A DNA stretch of 64,000 nucleotides from Bradyrhizobiaceae bacterium (GCA_947481685.1 CANKHA010000001.1:179991-243990), one strand, 5' to 3'; shown: positions 36,581 to 46,321, counted from the first letter of the stretch. The notes: generated by a model not told the origin, from the sequence alone. Made by a program: numbers and translations.

Positions 36581-37131
36581 GCGCTCAACTTGCCACCGTT
36601 GCTTCTGTTGAAAAGACATTGCTGATCGTCGAGGACGACAAGGCATTCCTGCAACGCCTCGCCAGCGCGATGCAGGGTCGCGGCTTTGAGGTCACGGCCG
36701 CCGAGTCAGTGTCCGAAGGCCTGCAACATGTCGAACACGCAGCGCCCGCCTTCGCGGTGGTCGATATGCGTCTCGGCGACGGCAACGGCCTCGACGTGAT
36801 CTCGGCGCTCAAGCGCAGCCGGCCTGAGGCTCGCGCCATCATCCTCACCGGCTATGGCAACATCGCCACCGCCGTGAATGCTGTGAAGCTCGGCGCGGTG
36901 GATTATCTCGCCAAGCCGGTCGATGCGGACGATGTGGTGAGCGCGCTGCTGTCGCGCGAAGACCGCAAGATCGAGCCGCCGGCCAATCCGATGTCGGCCG
37001 ACCGCGTGCGGTGGGAACACATCCAGCGCATCTACGAACTGTGCAGCCGCAACGTGTCGGAGACGGCGCGCCGTCTCAACATGCATCGCCGCACATTGCA
37101 GCGCATTCTGGCGAAGCGCGCGCCGCGGTAA
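36577..37131 (+). CDS. regA: RegA/PrrA/ActR family response regulator
   Basis: DNA-binding partner of RegB, 184 residues. The receiver domain has the acidic pocket LLIVEDD, acceptor Asp in FAVVDMRLGDGNG, Thr in IILTGYGN and Lys in DYLAKPVD. The C-terminal Fis-type helix-turn-helix is NVSETARRLNMHRRTLQRIL. The very conserved HTH and short Pro-rich linker are hallmarks of the family. The gene overlaps regB by 4 bases. Confidence 0.95.
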   Translation: MSAQLATVASVEKTLLIVEDDKAFLQRLASAMQGRGFEVTAAESVSEGLQHVEHAAPAFAVVDMRLGDGNGLDVISALKRSRPEARAIILTGYGNIATAVNAVKLGAVDYLAKPVDADDVVSALLSREDRKIEPPANPMSADRVRWEHIQRIYELCSRNVSETARRLNMHRRTLQRILAKRAPR

Positions 37132-37142
37132 CGCTTGTTGTT

Positions 37143-37236
37143 GTCATCCCGGACGGCTGACAGCCGATCCGGGACCCATTATTTTTTGCACCTTCACCAG
37201 ATCCCGGCTCTCGCTCGCTCGCTCGGCCGGGATGAC
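37143..37236. repeat. Palindromic repeat between regA and the methyltransferase-fold gene
   Basis: Outer arms GTCATCCCGG (37143-37152) and CCGGGATGAC (37227-37236), with a short GCTC-type tandem (GCTCGCTCGCTCG) before the right arm. It sits between convergent genes and may end both transcripts. It looks like a dispersed palindromic element. Confidence 0.7.
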
Positions 37237-37247
37237 ACGCGAGCGTG

Positions 37248-38006
37248 TCACTTCTGAAACTTCAGCACGAATTCATCGACCGGCACTTCCGACCGGTTGA
37301 CGTTGCTTTCGCGCACGTCTTCGGGATGGCGGTTGAAATTGCCTTCGCCGACCAGCTTGAAGCCCGCGGCCTCGACTTCCTTCCGCAACGCGCTTTCCTC
37401 GATGCGGTGGAGCGTCTTTGTCACCGTGGTGCCGTCGCCGGTTTTCGCGGAGTGGTCGGCGACGATGTAATAGCCGCCGGGCTTCAGCCCCGCGAACACC
37501 TTCTTGTTCATCGCGGCGCGGTCGACCTCCGGCACGTTGACGAGGTCATGATAGGAAAAATAGATCGTGACGATGTCGAGCGAGCCGGCTTCCGGCGGGA
37601 TCGGATCGTCATAGGGGCGCGGGGTCCGGACCAGACTCTTCACCGCCGCCAGTCTCGGCTCGAAGCGGTCCTTGGTGCGATCGACATTGGCCTGCGAGTC
37701 CTGCGCATAGACGGTGCCGGTGGGGCCGACCGAGCGCGCGAGCAGTTCGGCGCTGTAGCCGCCGCTCGACACCAGATCGAGCACCTTCATCCCGGTCTTC
37801 ACGCCGGTGAATTCCATCATTTTTTCCGGGTTGCGGCGCTGGTCGGTCTTGCGGTCCGCATCGCTGCGGTCGGGCGCCGCGACGATCGCGGTGTAATCCT
37901 GCGCTTGCGCGCGCGGTATGCCGAGGCCCGTCGCCAGCAGCGCGATGCCGGCAACGGCGGACAGGGTGCGCAAGGATTTTCTCGCAGCGGCGATTCCAGT
38001 CATCAC
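37248..38006 (-). CDS. Exported class I SAM-dependent methyltransferase-fold protein
   Basis: A 252-residue protein with a signal peptide (about 35 residues, ending PRAQAQDY) and a Rossmann-type methyltransferase domain. Motif I is degenerate (VLDLVSSGGYSAELLA, near residue 76), and there is a YFSYHDLVN segment and LKPGGYYIVADHSA as motif III-like. Secretion of a SAM-dependent enzyme is unexpected because SAM is cytoplasmic. This family occurs widely in proteobacteria, without a settled role to my knowledge. Confidence 0.85.
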   Translation of the reverse strand: MMTGIAAARKSLRTLSAVAGIALLATGLGIPRAQAQDYTAIVAAPDRSDADRKTDQRRNPEKMMEFTGVKTGMKVLDLVSSGGYSAELLARSVGPTGTVYAQDSQANVDRTKDRFEPRLAAVKSLVRTPRPYDDPIPPEAGSLDIVTIYFSYHDLVNVPEVDRAAMNKKVFAGLKPGGYYIVADHSAKTGDGTTVTKTLHRIEESALRKEVEAAGFKLVGEGNFNRHPEDVRESNVNRSEVPVDEFVLKFQK

Positions 38007-38018
38007 GCATCCTTTCGA

Positions 38019-38498
38019 TCAGCGGTCGATTTGGTACGGCCCGGTCGGGTCGCTCAGCGCCTGCAACCGCATCGCGGCAGTCTGGCCGAAGCGCAACAGC
38101 ATGCCCTTGCGCGTCGCGGCGGGCAAGCGATGCTCCGGGGCGTCGCACTTCATGTCGGCGCCAAAGGCATCGGCCACGATCAGCCCGGTGTCCGGCGGGA
38201 AAATGTCGCAGGGCACGTCCATCGTGGTGGCGAAGAACAGCCGGTCGCAGTGAAGGCGATAGTCCATCCATTTCTGGTCGGCGCGGAAATCCGCTACCGA
38301 GGATTTGATCTCGACGATCCAGATGCCGCCACGGTCGTTGACCGCAACGATATCGGCGCGCCGCCCGGAAGGCAGCGGCAGTTCGCTCACGCAATAGAAG
38401 CCAAGCGACAGCAACAGCCGGCCGGTGCCGCGCGCCACCGCAAATGCGGTTTCGGACTGGCGGCCATCGACGGGTAACTGGATGACGTGCATCTGCAT
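38019..38498 (-). CDS. mmcB: MmcB family DNA repair protein
   Basis: A 159-residue protein matching the MmcB family, which in Caulobacter is an SOS-induced, mitomycin-C-related repair protein with a PD-(D/E)xK-like nuclease fold. Visible catalytic-type residues are GRRADIVAVN (Asp) and WIVEIKSS (Glu-x-Lys), followed by a conserved DFRADQKW. Its stop lies 12 bases before the methyltransferase-fold start, so they may share a transcript. No LexA box was identified upstream. Confidence 0.9.
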   Translation of the reverse strand: MQMHVIQLPVDGRQSETAFAVARGTGRLLLSLGFYCVSELPLPSGRRADIVAVNDRGGIWIVEIKSSVADFRADQKWMDYRLHCDRLFFATTMDVPCDIFPPDTGLIVADAFGADMKCDAPEHRLPAATRKGMLLRFGQTAAMRLQALSDPTGPYQIDR

Positions 38499-38609
38499 TC
38501 ACATGACCATGCCATGCGGGTGTCAGAAATCAAGAACGAAACGACAACAGGGGTTGGGGTGGGACAACAGGCGCGGTAGATTGCCGCTCCCTGCGAATCG
38601 AGGTCGCCG

Positions 38610-39620
38610 ATGAAGCATATCTGCGCGCGCGTTCCTGCCCTGGTTGCCTCGCTGCTCATGTCAGGCATCGGTTTCGCGATGGCCGCGCCGCCGGCGGGCA
38701 GCCCGGTTGCGCTGCATGGCCAGCTCCATGTTTGCGGCATGAAACTCTGCGACAGCGCCAACCAGCCGATTCAGCTGCGCGGCATGAGCACCCACGGCAC
38801 CCAGTGGTACCGCCAGTGCATCAACAATAAGTCGCTCGATGCGCTCGCGATCGACTGGAAAGCCGACGTGCTGCGCGTCTCGACCTATGTGCAGGAGGAT
38901 GGCTACGAGACCAATCCGCGCAAGTTCACCGACATCGTGCATGCGACCATCGCGCAGGCGGAGGCCCGCGGCGTTTACGTGATCGTCGATTGGCACATGC
39001 TCGATCCGGGCGACCCGTTTTTCAATCTGGCGCGCGCCACGACGTTCTTCTCCGAGATCGCCGACACGCATAAGGACAAGGTCAACATCATCTACGAAGT
39101 CGCCAACGAGCCGAACGGCGTGAGCTGGGCGCGCATCAAGGATTACCACGAGCAGATCATTCCCGTGATCCGCACGCGCGACGCCGACGCGGTCATCCTG
39201 CTCGGCACGCGCGGCTGGTCGTCGCTCGGCGTGTCGGACGGCGCGAACGAAAATGAGATCGTCGGCAATCCGGTGAACGCTACCAACGTGATGTACACGT
39301 TCCACTTCTACGCGGGCTCGCATGGCGCGGTGTATTTCAACGCCCTGTCGCGCGCGGCCGGCAAGCTACCGATGTTCGTGACCGAATTCGGCACGCAGAA
39401 ATATACCGGCGACGGCGCCAACGATTTTGTGCAGGCGCAGAAATACATCGATCTGATGAAGCAGAAGACCATCAGCTGGGTGAACTGGAATTATTCCGAC
39501 GACAAGCGCAGCGGCGCCGTCTTCAAGAAGAAGACCTGTCCGGCCGGGAATTTCGCCGGGACATCTGCACTGAAGCCCGCCGGCAAATGGGTCCGCGACC
39601 GGCTGCGCGAGCCGCACTAG
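38610..39620 (+). CDS. Glycoside hydrolase family 5 (cellulase-like), secreted
   Basis: Predicted endo-beta-1,4-glucanase of 336 residues with a signal peptide (about 26 residues). The GH5 features are NQPIQLRGMSTHG at the barrel start, VIVDWHMLDPGDP, the acid/base Glu in YEVANEPNGVSW (near residue 167) and the nucleophile Glu in PMFVTEFGTQ. It is similar to bacterial endoglucanases such as CelA of plant-associated species. A role in trimming the cell's own cellulose is possible, but no cellulose synthase gene is nearby. Confidence 0.88.
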   Translation: MKHICARVPALVASLLMSGIGFAMAAPPAGSPVALHGQLHVCGMKLCDSANQPIQLRGMSTHGTQWYRQCINNKSLDALAIDWKADVLRVSTYVQEDGYETNPRKFTDIVHATIAQAEARGVYVIVDWHMLDPGDPFFNLARATTFFSEIADTHKDKVNIIYEVANEPNGVSWARIKDYHEQIIPVIRTRDADAVILLGTRGWSSLGVSDGANENEIVGNPVNATNVMYTFHFYAGSHGAVYFNALSRAAGKLPMFVTEFGTQKYTGDGANDFVQAQKYIDLMKQKTISWVNWNYSDDKRSGAVFKKKTCPAGNFAGTSALKPAGKWVRDRLREPH

Positions 39621-39690
39621 AGTATCCCTCCCCTGCGGGGGGGGGGGGGATAACAACTCCTGCCGTCACGCTTCAATCCAAGAAGAACGT

Positions 39691-40902
39691 TTACGAGAAC
39701 GCCTGGATGCCGGTGATGGCGCGGCCCTGCACCAGCGCGTGGATGTCGTGCGTGCCTTCGTAGGTGTTGACGGTCTCGAGATTGTTCATCACCCGCATGA
39801 CATGGAATTCGTCGGCGATGCCGTTGGCGCCGTGGATGTCGCGTGCGGCCCGCGCGATATCGAGCGCCTTGCCGCAGTTGTTGCGCTTCATCAGCGAGAT
39901 CGCGGGGGGCGCAGCCTTGCCTTGTTCCATCAGCCGCCCAAGCCGCAACGCGCCCTGCAATCCGAGCGCGATTTCGGTCTGCATGTCGGCGAGTTTTTTC
40001 TGGATGAGCTGGTTGGCCGCAAGGGGACGGCCGAATTGCTTGCGGTCGAGCGCGTATTGTCGCGCCGCGTGCCAGCAGAATTCCGCGGCGCCCATCGCGC
40101 CCCAGATGATGCCGAAGCGCGCGCTGTTGAGGCAGGTGAAGGGACCGGCGAGGCCTTTCGCGTCCGGCAACAGGTTTTCTTCCGGCACCACCGCATCGTC
40201 GAGCACGATGCTTCCCGTCGCCGAAGCGCGCATCGACAGCTTGCCGGTGATCTTCGGGGTTTCGAATCCTTTCGTCCCGCGCTCCACGATGAAGCCGCGG
40301 ATCTCGCCATCGAGCTTGGCCCAGACGATCGCGATATCGGCGATCGGCGCATTGGTGATCCAGGTCTTGGCGCCGTTGAGCTGATAGCCGCCCGCGACTT
40401 TTTTCGCTTTGGTCGCCATCGATCCGGGATCGGAGCCGTGATCGGGCTCGGTCAGGCCGAAGCAGCCAACAATTTCACCGCTCGCGAGCTTGGGCAGATA
40501 TTTGCGCCGCTGCGCATCGCTGCCGAAACGGGAGATCGGCACCATCACCAGCGAGGATTGCACCGATAAAGCGGAGCGATAGCCCGAATCCACCCGCTCG
40601 ATCTCGCGCGCGATCAGGCCATAGGCGACATAGCCCAGCCCCGCGCCGCCGTGCTCTTCCGGCAGCGTCGCGCCGAGCAGTCCCAGCGCGCCCATCTCGG
40701 ACAGGATGGCGCGGTCGAAATGCTCTTCGCGGGAAGCCGCGAGCACCCGCGGCATCAGCTTGTCCTGCGCATAGCGGCGCGCGGTGTCGCGCACCTGGCG
40801 CTCGTCGGAGGTCAGTTCGCCTTCCAGGTCGAGCGGGTCGTCCCAGGCGAAAGCCGGTTCGCCGCTGGCGCCTGTCTGCTTGGTCGGAACGGGTTTTTGC
40901 AT
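39691..40902 (-). CDS. gcdH: Glutaryl-CoA dehydrogenase
   Basis: FAD enzyme converting glutaryl-CoA to crotonyl-CoA in lysine, tryptophan and aromatic acid breakdown. The start at 40902 (MQKPVPTKQ) is preceded by GGGGAG; a longer frame to 40980 is less likely. The 403-residue protein has the acyl-CoA dehydrogenase motifs [16 protein letters not shown] and the catalytic Glu in [12 protein letters not shown], with the GcdH-like C terminus [10 protein letters not shown] run of 13 G residues lies just beyond its 3' end (39637-39649). Confidence 0.93.
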   Translation of the reverse strand: MQKPVPTKQTGASGEPAFAWDDPLDLEGELTSDERQVRDTARRYAQDKLMPRVLAASREEHFDRAILSEMGALGLLGATLPEEHGGAGLGYVAYGLIAREIERVDSGYRSALSVQSSLVMVPISRFGSDAQRRKYLPKLASGEIVGCFGLTEPDHGSDPGSMATKAKKVAGGYQLNGAKTWITNAPIADIAIVWAKLDGEIRGFIVERGTKGFETPKITGKLSMRASATGSIVLDDAVVPEENLLPDAKGLAGPFTCLNSARFGIIWGAMGAAEFCWHAARQYALDRKQFGRPLAANQLIQKKLADMQTEIALGLQGALRLGRLMEQGKAAPPAISLMKRNNCGKALDIARAARDIHGANGIADEFHVMRVMNNLETVNTYEGTHDIHALVQGRAITGIQAFS

Positions 40903-40999
40903 CGGTTCGTGGCTCCCCACGCCCTTTATAATGTGCTGCCGGGGGAGGGCGATAGCGCGCCGTTGCCGCTCCGGCGGCAATCCGCTATTGAGGGCGAAG

Positions 41000-41076
41000 G
41001 CACCCGTAGCTCAGCTGGATAGAGCGTTGCCCTCCGAAGGCAAAGGTCACAGGTTCGACTCCTGTCGGGTGCGCCA
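41000..41076 (+). tRNA. tRNA-Arg (anticodon CCG)
   Basis: The 77-base cloverleaf is complete: acceptor GCACCCG with CGGGTGC, D arm, anticodon stem TTGCC/GGCAA around loop CTCCGAA (anticodon CCG, reading CGG), T arm ACAGG-TTCGACT-CCTGT and encoded CCA. It lies 104 bases upstream of an integrase gene, so its 3' end is the probable attachment site. Confidence 0.97.
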
Positions 41077-41180
41077 TTCCTTAACCTGATCTATCAACGG
41101 TTTCTCTCGTTGATGGCGGCTTCTCAATAGCTCCTCAGACCAGCCGGTCACACCGTGGTCACACAAGAGGAGCTATCCGC

Positions 41181-42215
41181 ATGGCAAGCCTACGATACCG
41201 GAACCATAAGTGGCAGGTTCAAGTCCGCCGCTTAGGCCACACACCCCAAGCCAAATCGTTTCAATCCAAAGCCGACGCACAACGATGGGCACGGCACGTT
41301 GAAGCTGAACTAGACCGGAGCCTAGTCCCTCACGATCCTCGATTGCTCTCCACAGTTACGGTGGCGGAACTGCTTACGCGCTATCGGGACACGCATACTC
41401 GCGATCACCGGGGGGAAATATCGGAAGCCAAACGAATCGAAGTATTTCTGCGACATAATTGGTGCCGCTTGCCACTGGCAAAGGCCAGCCCTGCGGTCTT
41501 CAGCCGCTACCGAGATGCGCGTCTCCAGCAGGTTCAGCCAGGCACGGTTATTCGCGAGCTTGGGCTGTTGCGCTCGATCTTTGAGACAGCACGAAAAGAG
41601 TGGGGCTATACCGCGTTCGACAACCCGATAGCGAGCATCAAAAAACCCAAGGCACCTGAAGGACGGGAACGCAGGCTAATGCTTGGAGAGTTAGAGGCGT
41701 TGACTAATGCTTGCAGTACAGTTGCAGAATCGTGGCTCTTGCATGGCGTTCAACTTGCCATCGAAACAGGCTTAAGGCGCGGCGAGCTACTAGCCATCAG
41801 GTGGAGCGACTTGAACTTTGATACCGCGGTACTGCGCGTGCCCGTTACAAAGACGGACAAGGCTCGCACCATTCCGTTAACTGATCGGGCCATCGCAATC
41901 CTAACAGAGCGCAAAGCAGCCTCAGCTACGGACATAGAGTACGCATTTCCAGTCAGCGCCAATGCGTTCCGGCTTGCATGGGAACGCTGCAAACGTCGTG
42001 CGGAGAAGGCAGGGTGCAAGGGCGTAGGTGGACTACGGTTTCATGATCTTCGTCATGAAGCAGTCAGCCGGTTCTTTGAGAAGGGTTTGAACACAGCGGA
42101 GGTAGCATTAATCAGCGGGCACAAGGATATGAGGATGCTGTTTCGTTACACGCATCTTAGGCCGGAAGATATTGTAGCGAAGCTACGTAAGAGCGACATG
42201 GAGGTTGCACTATGA
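41181..42215 (+). CDS. Phage-type tyrosine recombinase (integrase)
   Basis: A 344-residue site-specific recombinase. The N-terminal arm-type domain and SAM-like core-binding domain precede a catalytic domain with all residues present: Arg in TGLRRGELL, His-x-x-Arg in FHDLRHEA, His in ISGHKDMRML and Tyr in FRYTHL. Position beside tRNA-Arg is classic for an integrative element. Codon use and base composition are less GC-rich than flanking genes, indicating transfer. The downstream gene overlaps it (ATGA). Confidence 0.95.
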   Translation: MASLRYRNHKWQVQVRRLGHTPQAKSFQSKADAQRWARHVEAELDRSLVPHDPRLLSTVTVAELLTRYRDTHTRDHRGEISEAKRIEVFLRHNWCRLPLAKASPAVFSRYRDARLQQVQPGTVIRELGLLRSIFETARKEWGYTAFDNPIASIKKPKAPEGRERRLMLGELEALTNACSTVAESWLLHGVQLAIETGLRRGELLAIRWSDLNFDTAVLRVPVTKTDKARTIPLTDRAIAILTERKAASATDIEYAFPVSANAFRLAWERCKRRAEKAGCKGVGGLRFHDLRHEAVSRFFEKGLNTAEVALISGHKDMRMLFRYTHLRPEDIVAKLRKSDMEVAL

Positions 42216-42655
42216 CAACTCAGGCGCTCGCAATGCCAGACTACGTAGCACAGTTGATTAGGCTCCCGCTGACCCGAATGGGATTGCGCCCATCGGAAGT
42301 ACAAGATGACGTTATTATATGTCCACTCATCTACGAGCACGGCTCTACGCTTTCCCTACTAACTATGTGCGTAGCAAAGCGCGGATGGTTCAGCCGGGGC
42401 AAGCCTCTGATCGTGGTTTCTATCGTAGCGCTGACTGAAGCAATGAGAGTCGCCCAGGTTTACCTACGAGAGACTACGGCTGTACCAACTTATGACGCTG
42501 ATGTGCCCTTCATGCTGCGCTATGCAGCAGCACCGCAGCGGAGTGGCCAACCGTGCGCAAGGGCCTGGAATCGCGGCTGGCGAAGGGTTGAAGAGCGGGG
42601 CTCCTGCGAGCGGATTGCCGTTCCATGTCAGCGTTTATCAAGCTTTTTGGCCTGA
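42212..42655 (+). CDS. Hypothetical protein of the integrated element, C terminus doubtful
   Basis: A 147-residue frame overlapping the integrase stop by 4 bases, so likely co-translated. The first 105 residues (to about VPTYDADVPFML) have normal composition. The remainder (RYAAAPQRSGQPCARAWN and on) is Arg/Cys/Gly-rich like out-of-frame GC-rich DNA, suggesting the real gene was cut off near 42530 at the junction with chromosomal sequence. No domain recognised. Confidence 0.5.
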   Translation: MTTQALAMPDYVAQLIRLPLTRMGLRPSEVQDDVIICPLIYEHGSTLSLLTMCVAKRGWFSRGKPLIVVSIVALTEAMRVAQVYLRETTAVPTYDADVPFMLRYAAAPQRSGQPCARAWNRGWRRVEERGSCERIAVPCQRLSSFLA

Positions 42656-42782
42656 ATCGTCGGCAAAGATGGCTTTTTGCGCCGTCTTGCTCTAAAGCAT
42701 TGCCAACTTTACCCAATCCCGTGAACGCAGCCGCGCTGTAACGCGCGGGTGCGTTCGCTTTGCATTTCAGGTCCGTGATCTC

Positions 42783-44783
42783 GTGAAATTTCTGTCCACC
42801 AATCCTTCGATTGCCCGTGCGCTGACCGAGCGCAATTACGACGAGCCGACGCCGGTCCAATCCGCCGTGCTGGCCGATGAAGCTGCCGGCCGTGATCTCT
42901 TGGTGTCGGCGCAAACCGGCTCCGGCAAGACAGTCGCTTATGGCCTGGCCATTGCGCAGGATCTGCTGGGCGACAGCGTCCGCTTCGCGAAGGCTGATCT
43001 GCCGCTTGCGCTGATCGTTGCGCCGACGCGCGAACTGGCGATGCAGGTGCAGCGGGAACTGACCTGGCTCTATCAATATACCGGCGCGCGGGTTGTTTCC
43101 TGCGTGGGCGGCATGGATCCGCGCAGTGAGCAACGCGAGCTATCGGCTGGCGCCCATATCGTGGTCGGCACGCCGGGGCGTCTTTGCGATCATCTGCGCC
43201 GTGGCCGCCTCGATGTTTCCGAATTGAAGGCCATCGTGCTCGACGAAGCCGACGAGATGCTCGACCTCGGCTTCCGCGAGGATCTCGAGCTGATCCTCAA
43301 GACCACGCCGGCAGAACGCCGCACGTTGCTATTCTCGGCCACCTTGCCGCGCGGCATCGTTCAACTGGCGAAGCAGTATCAAAAGAACGCATTTCGCATC
43401 GAAGTCGCCGGCGGCGACGGTGGTCACGCCGATATCGAATATCGCGCCATCCGGGTCGCGGGGCATGACATCGAGCGCGCCGTCGTCAACGTGCTGCGAT
43501 TTTTTGAATCGCCCAGCGCGCTGGTGTTCTGCAACACGCGCAATGCGGTCAAGCACATGCAGGGTTCGCTGCTGGAGCGCGGCTTCTCCGTTGTCGCGCT
43601 GTCCGGTGAGCTGACTCAGAATGAGCGCACGCATGCATTGCAGGCGCTACGCGACGGACGGGCGCGGGTCTGCGTGGCGACCGACGTTGCGGCGCGCGGC
43701 ATCGATTTGCCGAATCTCGGCCTCGTCATTCACGCCGAACTGCCGAACGATCCGGAAGTGTTGCAGCATCGCTCCGGGCGTACTGGCCGCGCAGGAAAAA
43801 AGGGCGTCAGCGCCGTGCTGGTGCCGCCGGCGCGGCGGCGGCGCGCGGAATTGTTCTTTCAGCAGGCCGGGATTGAAGCGGTCTGGGACTCGCCGCCTAA
43901 GGCCGAAGACATTCGCAAGCTCGATCAGCAGCGCATGCTGCAGGATGGACTTTTCACCGAGCAGCCGACCGAAGACGATCTGACGCTGGCGCGCGCGTTG
44001 ATAGGCGAGCGCACACCGGAGGAAATCGCGACAGCGCTGGCGCGGATGTATCGCGCCCGGCTGCCGTCACCCGAGGACATGTCCGATCCCGGTCAGGATA
44101 TCCGCCGCTCACCGCGCGAGGATCGTGGCGAGCGCCGCGACGTTCATCCCGCGCGCAGCGGCAATCGCGACGCGGCGCCAAGGCCTGAGCGGCCGCGCGG
44201 CGACCAGCGCATGCCGGAAGGCAGCGTCTGGTTTCGGGCGAGCATTGGACGGCAGAAGAATGCCGAGGCGCGCTGGCTGTTGCCGATGATTTGCCGCCGT
44301 GGCGGCATCGACAAGCATGACATCGGCGCGATCCGGATTTTCGCCTCGCATACCGAGTTCGAGATTTCCGCGCCGATGGCGGACCAGTTCATGGTCAAGG
44401 CACAGGGTCCCGACAAGGAAGCGCATATCAAGATCGAAGCGCTGCCGAACGGGCCGCAGGCCCAAAGCCCGGTTCCATCTGAGAAACCAGCGGGCAAGTT
44501 CGTTCACAAGAGTGCGGGTTACAAAGGCGCAGGCTACAAGGGCAAGCCTCGGGCCGAGCAAACGCCGGACGAGAACGTTCCCACATTCCACGGCAAGCCC
44601 TCGACCGACGGCGCACCCAAGAAGTTCGAGAAGAAATTCGAAAAGGAATTCGACAAACCGGGATTCGATAAAAAGCCGCATCCGGGCGGCGGACGCCCTT
44701 ATAAAGGCAAGCGCGATGACGCTGCGCCTTTCGCCAAGCCGGCGTTCAAAAAGAACTTCAAGAAAAACAAGGACTCAGGTTAG
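42783..44783 (+). CDS. DEAD-box RNA helicase (DeaD/DbpA-like)
   Basis: A 666-residue ATP-dependent RNA helicase with a GTG start. Motifs in order: Q motif (NYDEPTPVQ), I AQTGSGKT, Ia PTRELA, II LDEADEM, III FSATLP, then the C-terminal domain with HRSGRTGRAGKKG. A DbpA-type RNA-binding domain follows (RASIGRQKNAEARWLLPMI). The last 110 residues are a Lys/Gly/Phe-rich tail with repeats of KKFEKKFEKEFDK type that would bind RNA. It probably assists ribosome assembly or mRNA decay. The 3' end overlaps the convergent MFS gene by 4 bases. Confidence 0.94.
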   Translation: MKFLSTNPSIARALTERNYDEPTPVQSAVLADEAAGRDLLVSAQTGSGKTVAYGLAIAQDLLGDSVRFAKADLPLALIVAPTRELAMQVQRELTWLYQYTGARVVSCVGGMDPRSEQRELSAGAHIVVGTPGRLCDHLRRGRLDVSELKAIVLDEADEMLDLGFREDLELILKTTPAERRTLLFSATLPRGIVQLAKQYQKNAFRIEVAGGDGGHADIEYRAIRVAGHDIERAVVNVLRFFESPSALVFCNTRNAVKHMQGSLLERGFSVVALSGELTQNERTHALQALRDGRARVCVATDVAARGIDLPNLGLVIHAELPNDPEVLQHRSGRTGRAGKKGVSAVLVPPARRRRAELFFQQAGIEAVWDSPPKAEDIRKLDQQRMLQDGLFTEQPTEDDLTLARALIGERTPEEIATALARMYRARLPSPEDMSDPGQDIRRSPREDRGERRDVHPARSGNRDAAPRPERPRGDQRMPEGSVWFRASIGRQKNAEARWLLPMICRRGGIDKHDIGAIRIFASHTEFEISAPMADQFMVKAQGPDKEAHIKIEALPNGPQAQSPVPSEKPAGKFVHKSAGYKGAGYKGKPRAEQTPDENVPTFHGKPSTDGAPKKFEKKFEKEFDKPGFDKKPHPGGGRPYKGKRDDAAPFAKPAFKKNFKKNKDSG

Positions 44784-46252
44784 GACACGTCCCCCGGGAG
44801 CGAAGGGCGTGTTGTGAGAGCCCGGCTTCCCATCGCGATGGCGAGTGCGACCGCAATCAGCATCGCCGCGACGGCGAACGTAATCCGCATGCCGATGGCA
44901 ACGGCCTCGGGATGTGCGGTTGTGGTGTCGGTCGTCGCCGATGCGAGCGCGAACACGGCGCCCATCACGGATGCACCGGTGATGAGACCGAGATTGCGCG
45001 ACAAGCTCAGCATTCCGGAAATGACGCCCCGCTGGTCCGGGCGGATATCTGTCATGACGGCGGTATTGTTGGCCGTCTGGAACAGCGCATAGCCGATGGT
45101 GATGACCGCGAGGGAGGCGATGTAGCCGGGGATGCCGAATGTCGTCGGCATCATGGATAGAAGGAAGCAGCCGGCCGCCAGTCCGATGAGCCCAACGACG
45201 GTCATGCGTTGCGCGCCAAAACGGTCCGCAATGCGACCGGCCGGCACGCCGGTCAGCGCGGCGACCAGCGGCCCGACCGAGAGGACAAGTCCGACAACAG
45301 CCGCATCGAGCCCAAGCGCGAGGGAGAGATAGAACGGTCCGACCACCAGCGTCGCCATCATCACCGTCGAGACGAGCATGCTCATAGCGAGGCCCGCACT
45401 CAGCGCTGGATCGCGGAACATCGCCAATCGGATCAAAGGTGATGCGGATCTCGCTTCGGCGAACACGAAGAGGCCTGTGCCGAAGACAGCAGCCAGCAGC
45501 AGAGCCATGTTGAGTAGACCTAAACTGCCGCGCCCCATCGTCATGGCGAGGGCATAAGCCGCGAGCGTCAGAGCAAGCAGCAGCGTGCCCACAGTGTCGA
45601 AACCCATCCGATCGGTCTTCGGCCCAATCTTCGACATTTGGCGATCGGCGGGCAGGTAGCGCTGCGCCAGCAAAAAAGCCAGGAGACCCAGCGGTAGGTT
45701 GATCAGGAAGATGGCCCGCCAGCTGAGTCCGGAGATCAGAACGCCGCCGAGCGACGGACCGAGCGCGGTGCCGATTGCGGACATCGTTGCCAGCAGCCCC
45801 ATGGCGCTGCCAGTCTTTGCCTTCGGCACCGTCTCGCCGACAAAGGCCAGAGTAAGCGCCATCATGACGGCCGCTCCGAGTCCCTGCGCTGCGCGTGCGG
45901 CAATCAGCAGCCAGAGCGTGGGCGCGACGCCGCACAGGACCGAGGCCACCGTGAACAGGAAGATTCCGGCCAGGAGCAGCCGCCGGCGGCCGGTGATGTC
46001 ACCGAGCCGTCCGACGCTGACGATCAGGGTGGTGATCGCGAGGAGATAAGCGAGGACGATCCACTGGACTTCCTGGAAGGAGGCGTTGAATGCCTGTGCC
46101 AGCGTGGGCAAGCCCACATTGGCAATGCTGGTGCCGAGCGAAGACAGCAGCATGGAGAGCGCAAGGCTGGCGAGCGCCCAACGAACCGCGGGTGTTCGTT
46201 CCGCATATTCAGCGACTGCCTCATTTCGTTCTGCAATGATTGGCTTCAACAT
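44780..46252 (-). CDS. MFS drug efflux transporter, DHA2 (EmrB/QacA-like)
   Basis: A 490-residue 14-helix proton antiporter. Motif A is seen in VSVGRLGDITGRRRLLL, motif C in AIGTALGPSLGGVLI, with a further motif A-like GRIADRFGAQRM in the second half. The divergent LysR-type gene starts 136 bases upstream and is the likely regulator. It is distinct in sequence from the MFS gene at the window start, so not a recent copy. Confidence 0.93.
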   Translation of the reverse strand: MLKPIIAERNEAVAEYAERTPAVRWALASLALSMLLSSLGTSIANVGLPTLAQAFNASFQEVQWIVLAYLLAITTLIVSVGRLGDITGRRRLLLAGIFLFTVASVLCGVAPTLWLLIAARAAQGLGAAVMMALTLAFVGETVPKAKTGSAMGLLATMSAIGTALGPSLGGVLISGLSWRAIFLINLPLGLLAFLLAQRYLPADRQMSKIGPKTDRMGFDTVGTLLLALTLAAYALAMTMGRGSLGLLNMALLLAAVFGTGLFVFAEARSASPLIRLAMFRDPALSAGLAMSMLVSTVMMATLVVGPFYLSLALGLDAAVVGLVLSVGPLVAALTGVPAGRIADRFGAQRMTVVGLIGLAAGCFLLSMMPTTFGIPGYIASLAVITIGYALFQTANNTAVMTDIRPDQRGVISGMLSLSRNLGLITGASVMGAVFALASATTDTTTAHPEAVAIGMRITFAVAAMLIAVALAIAMGSRALTTRPSLPGDVS

Positions 46253-46321
46253 GAACTCCGTTCGAGCGACTCCCTAATCGCGCTGTCAGAAACCTAGTTC
46301 TTTGCCTGACATGGCGAAACC

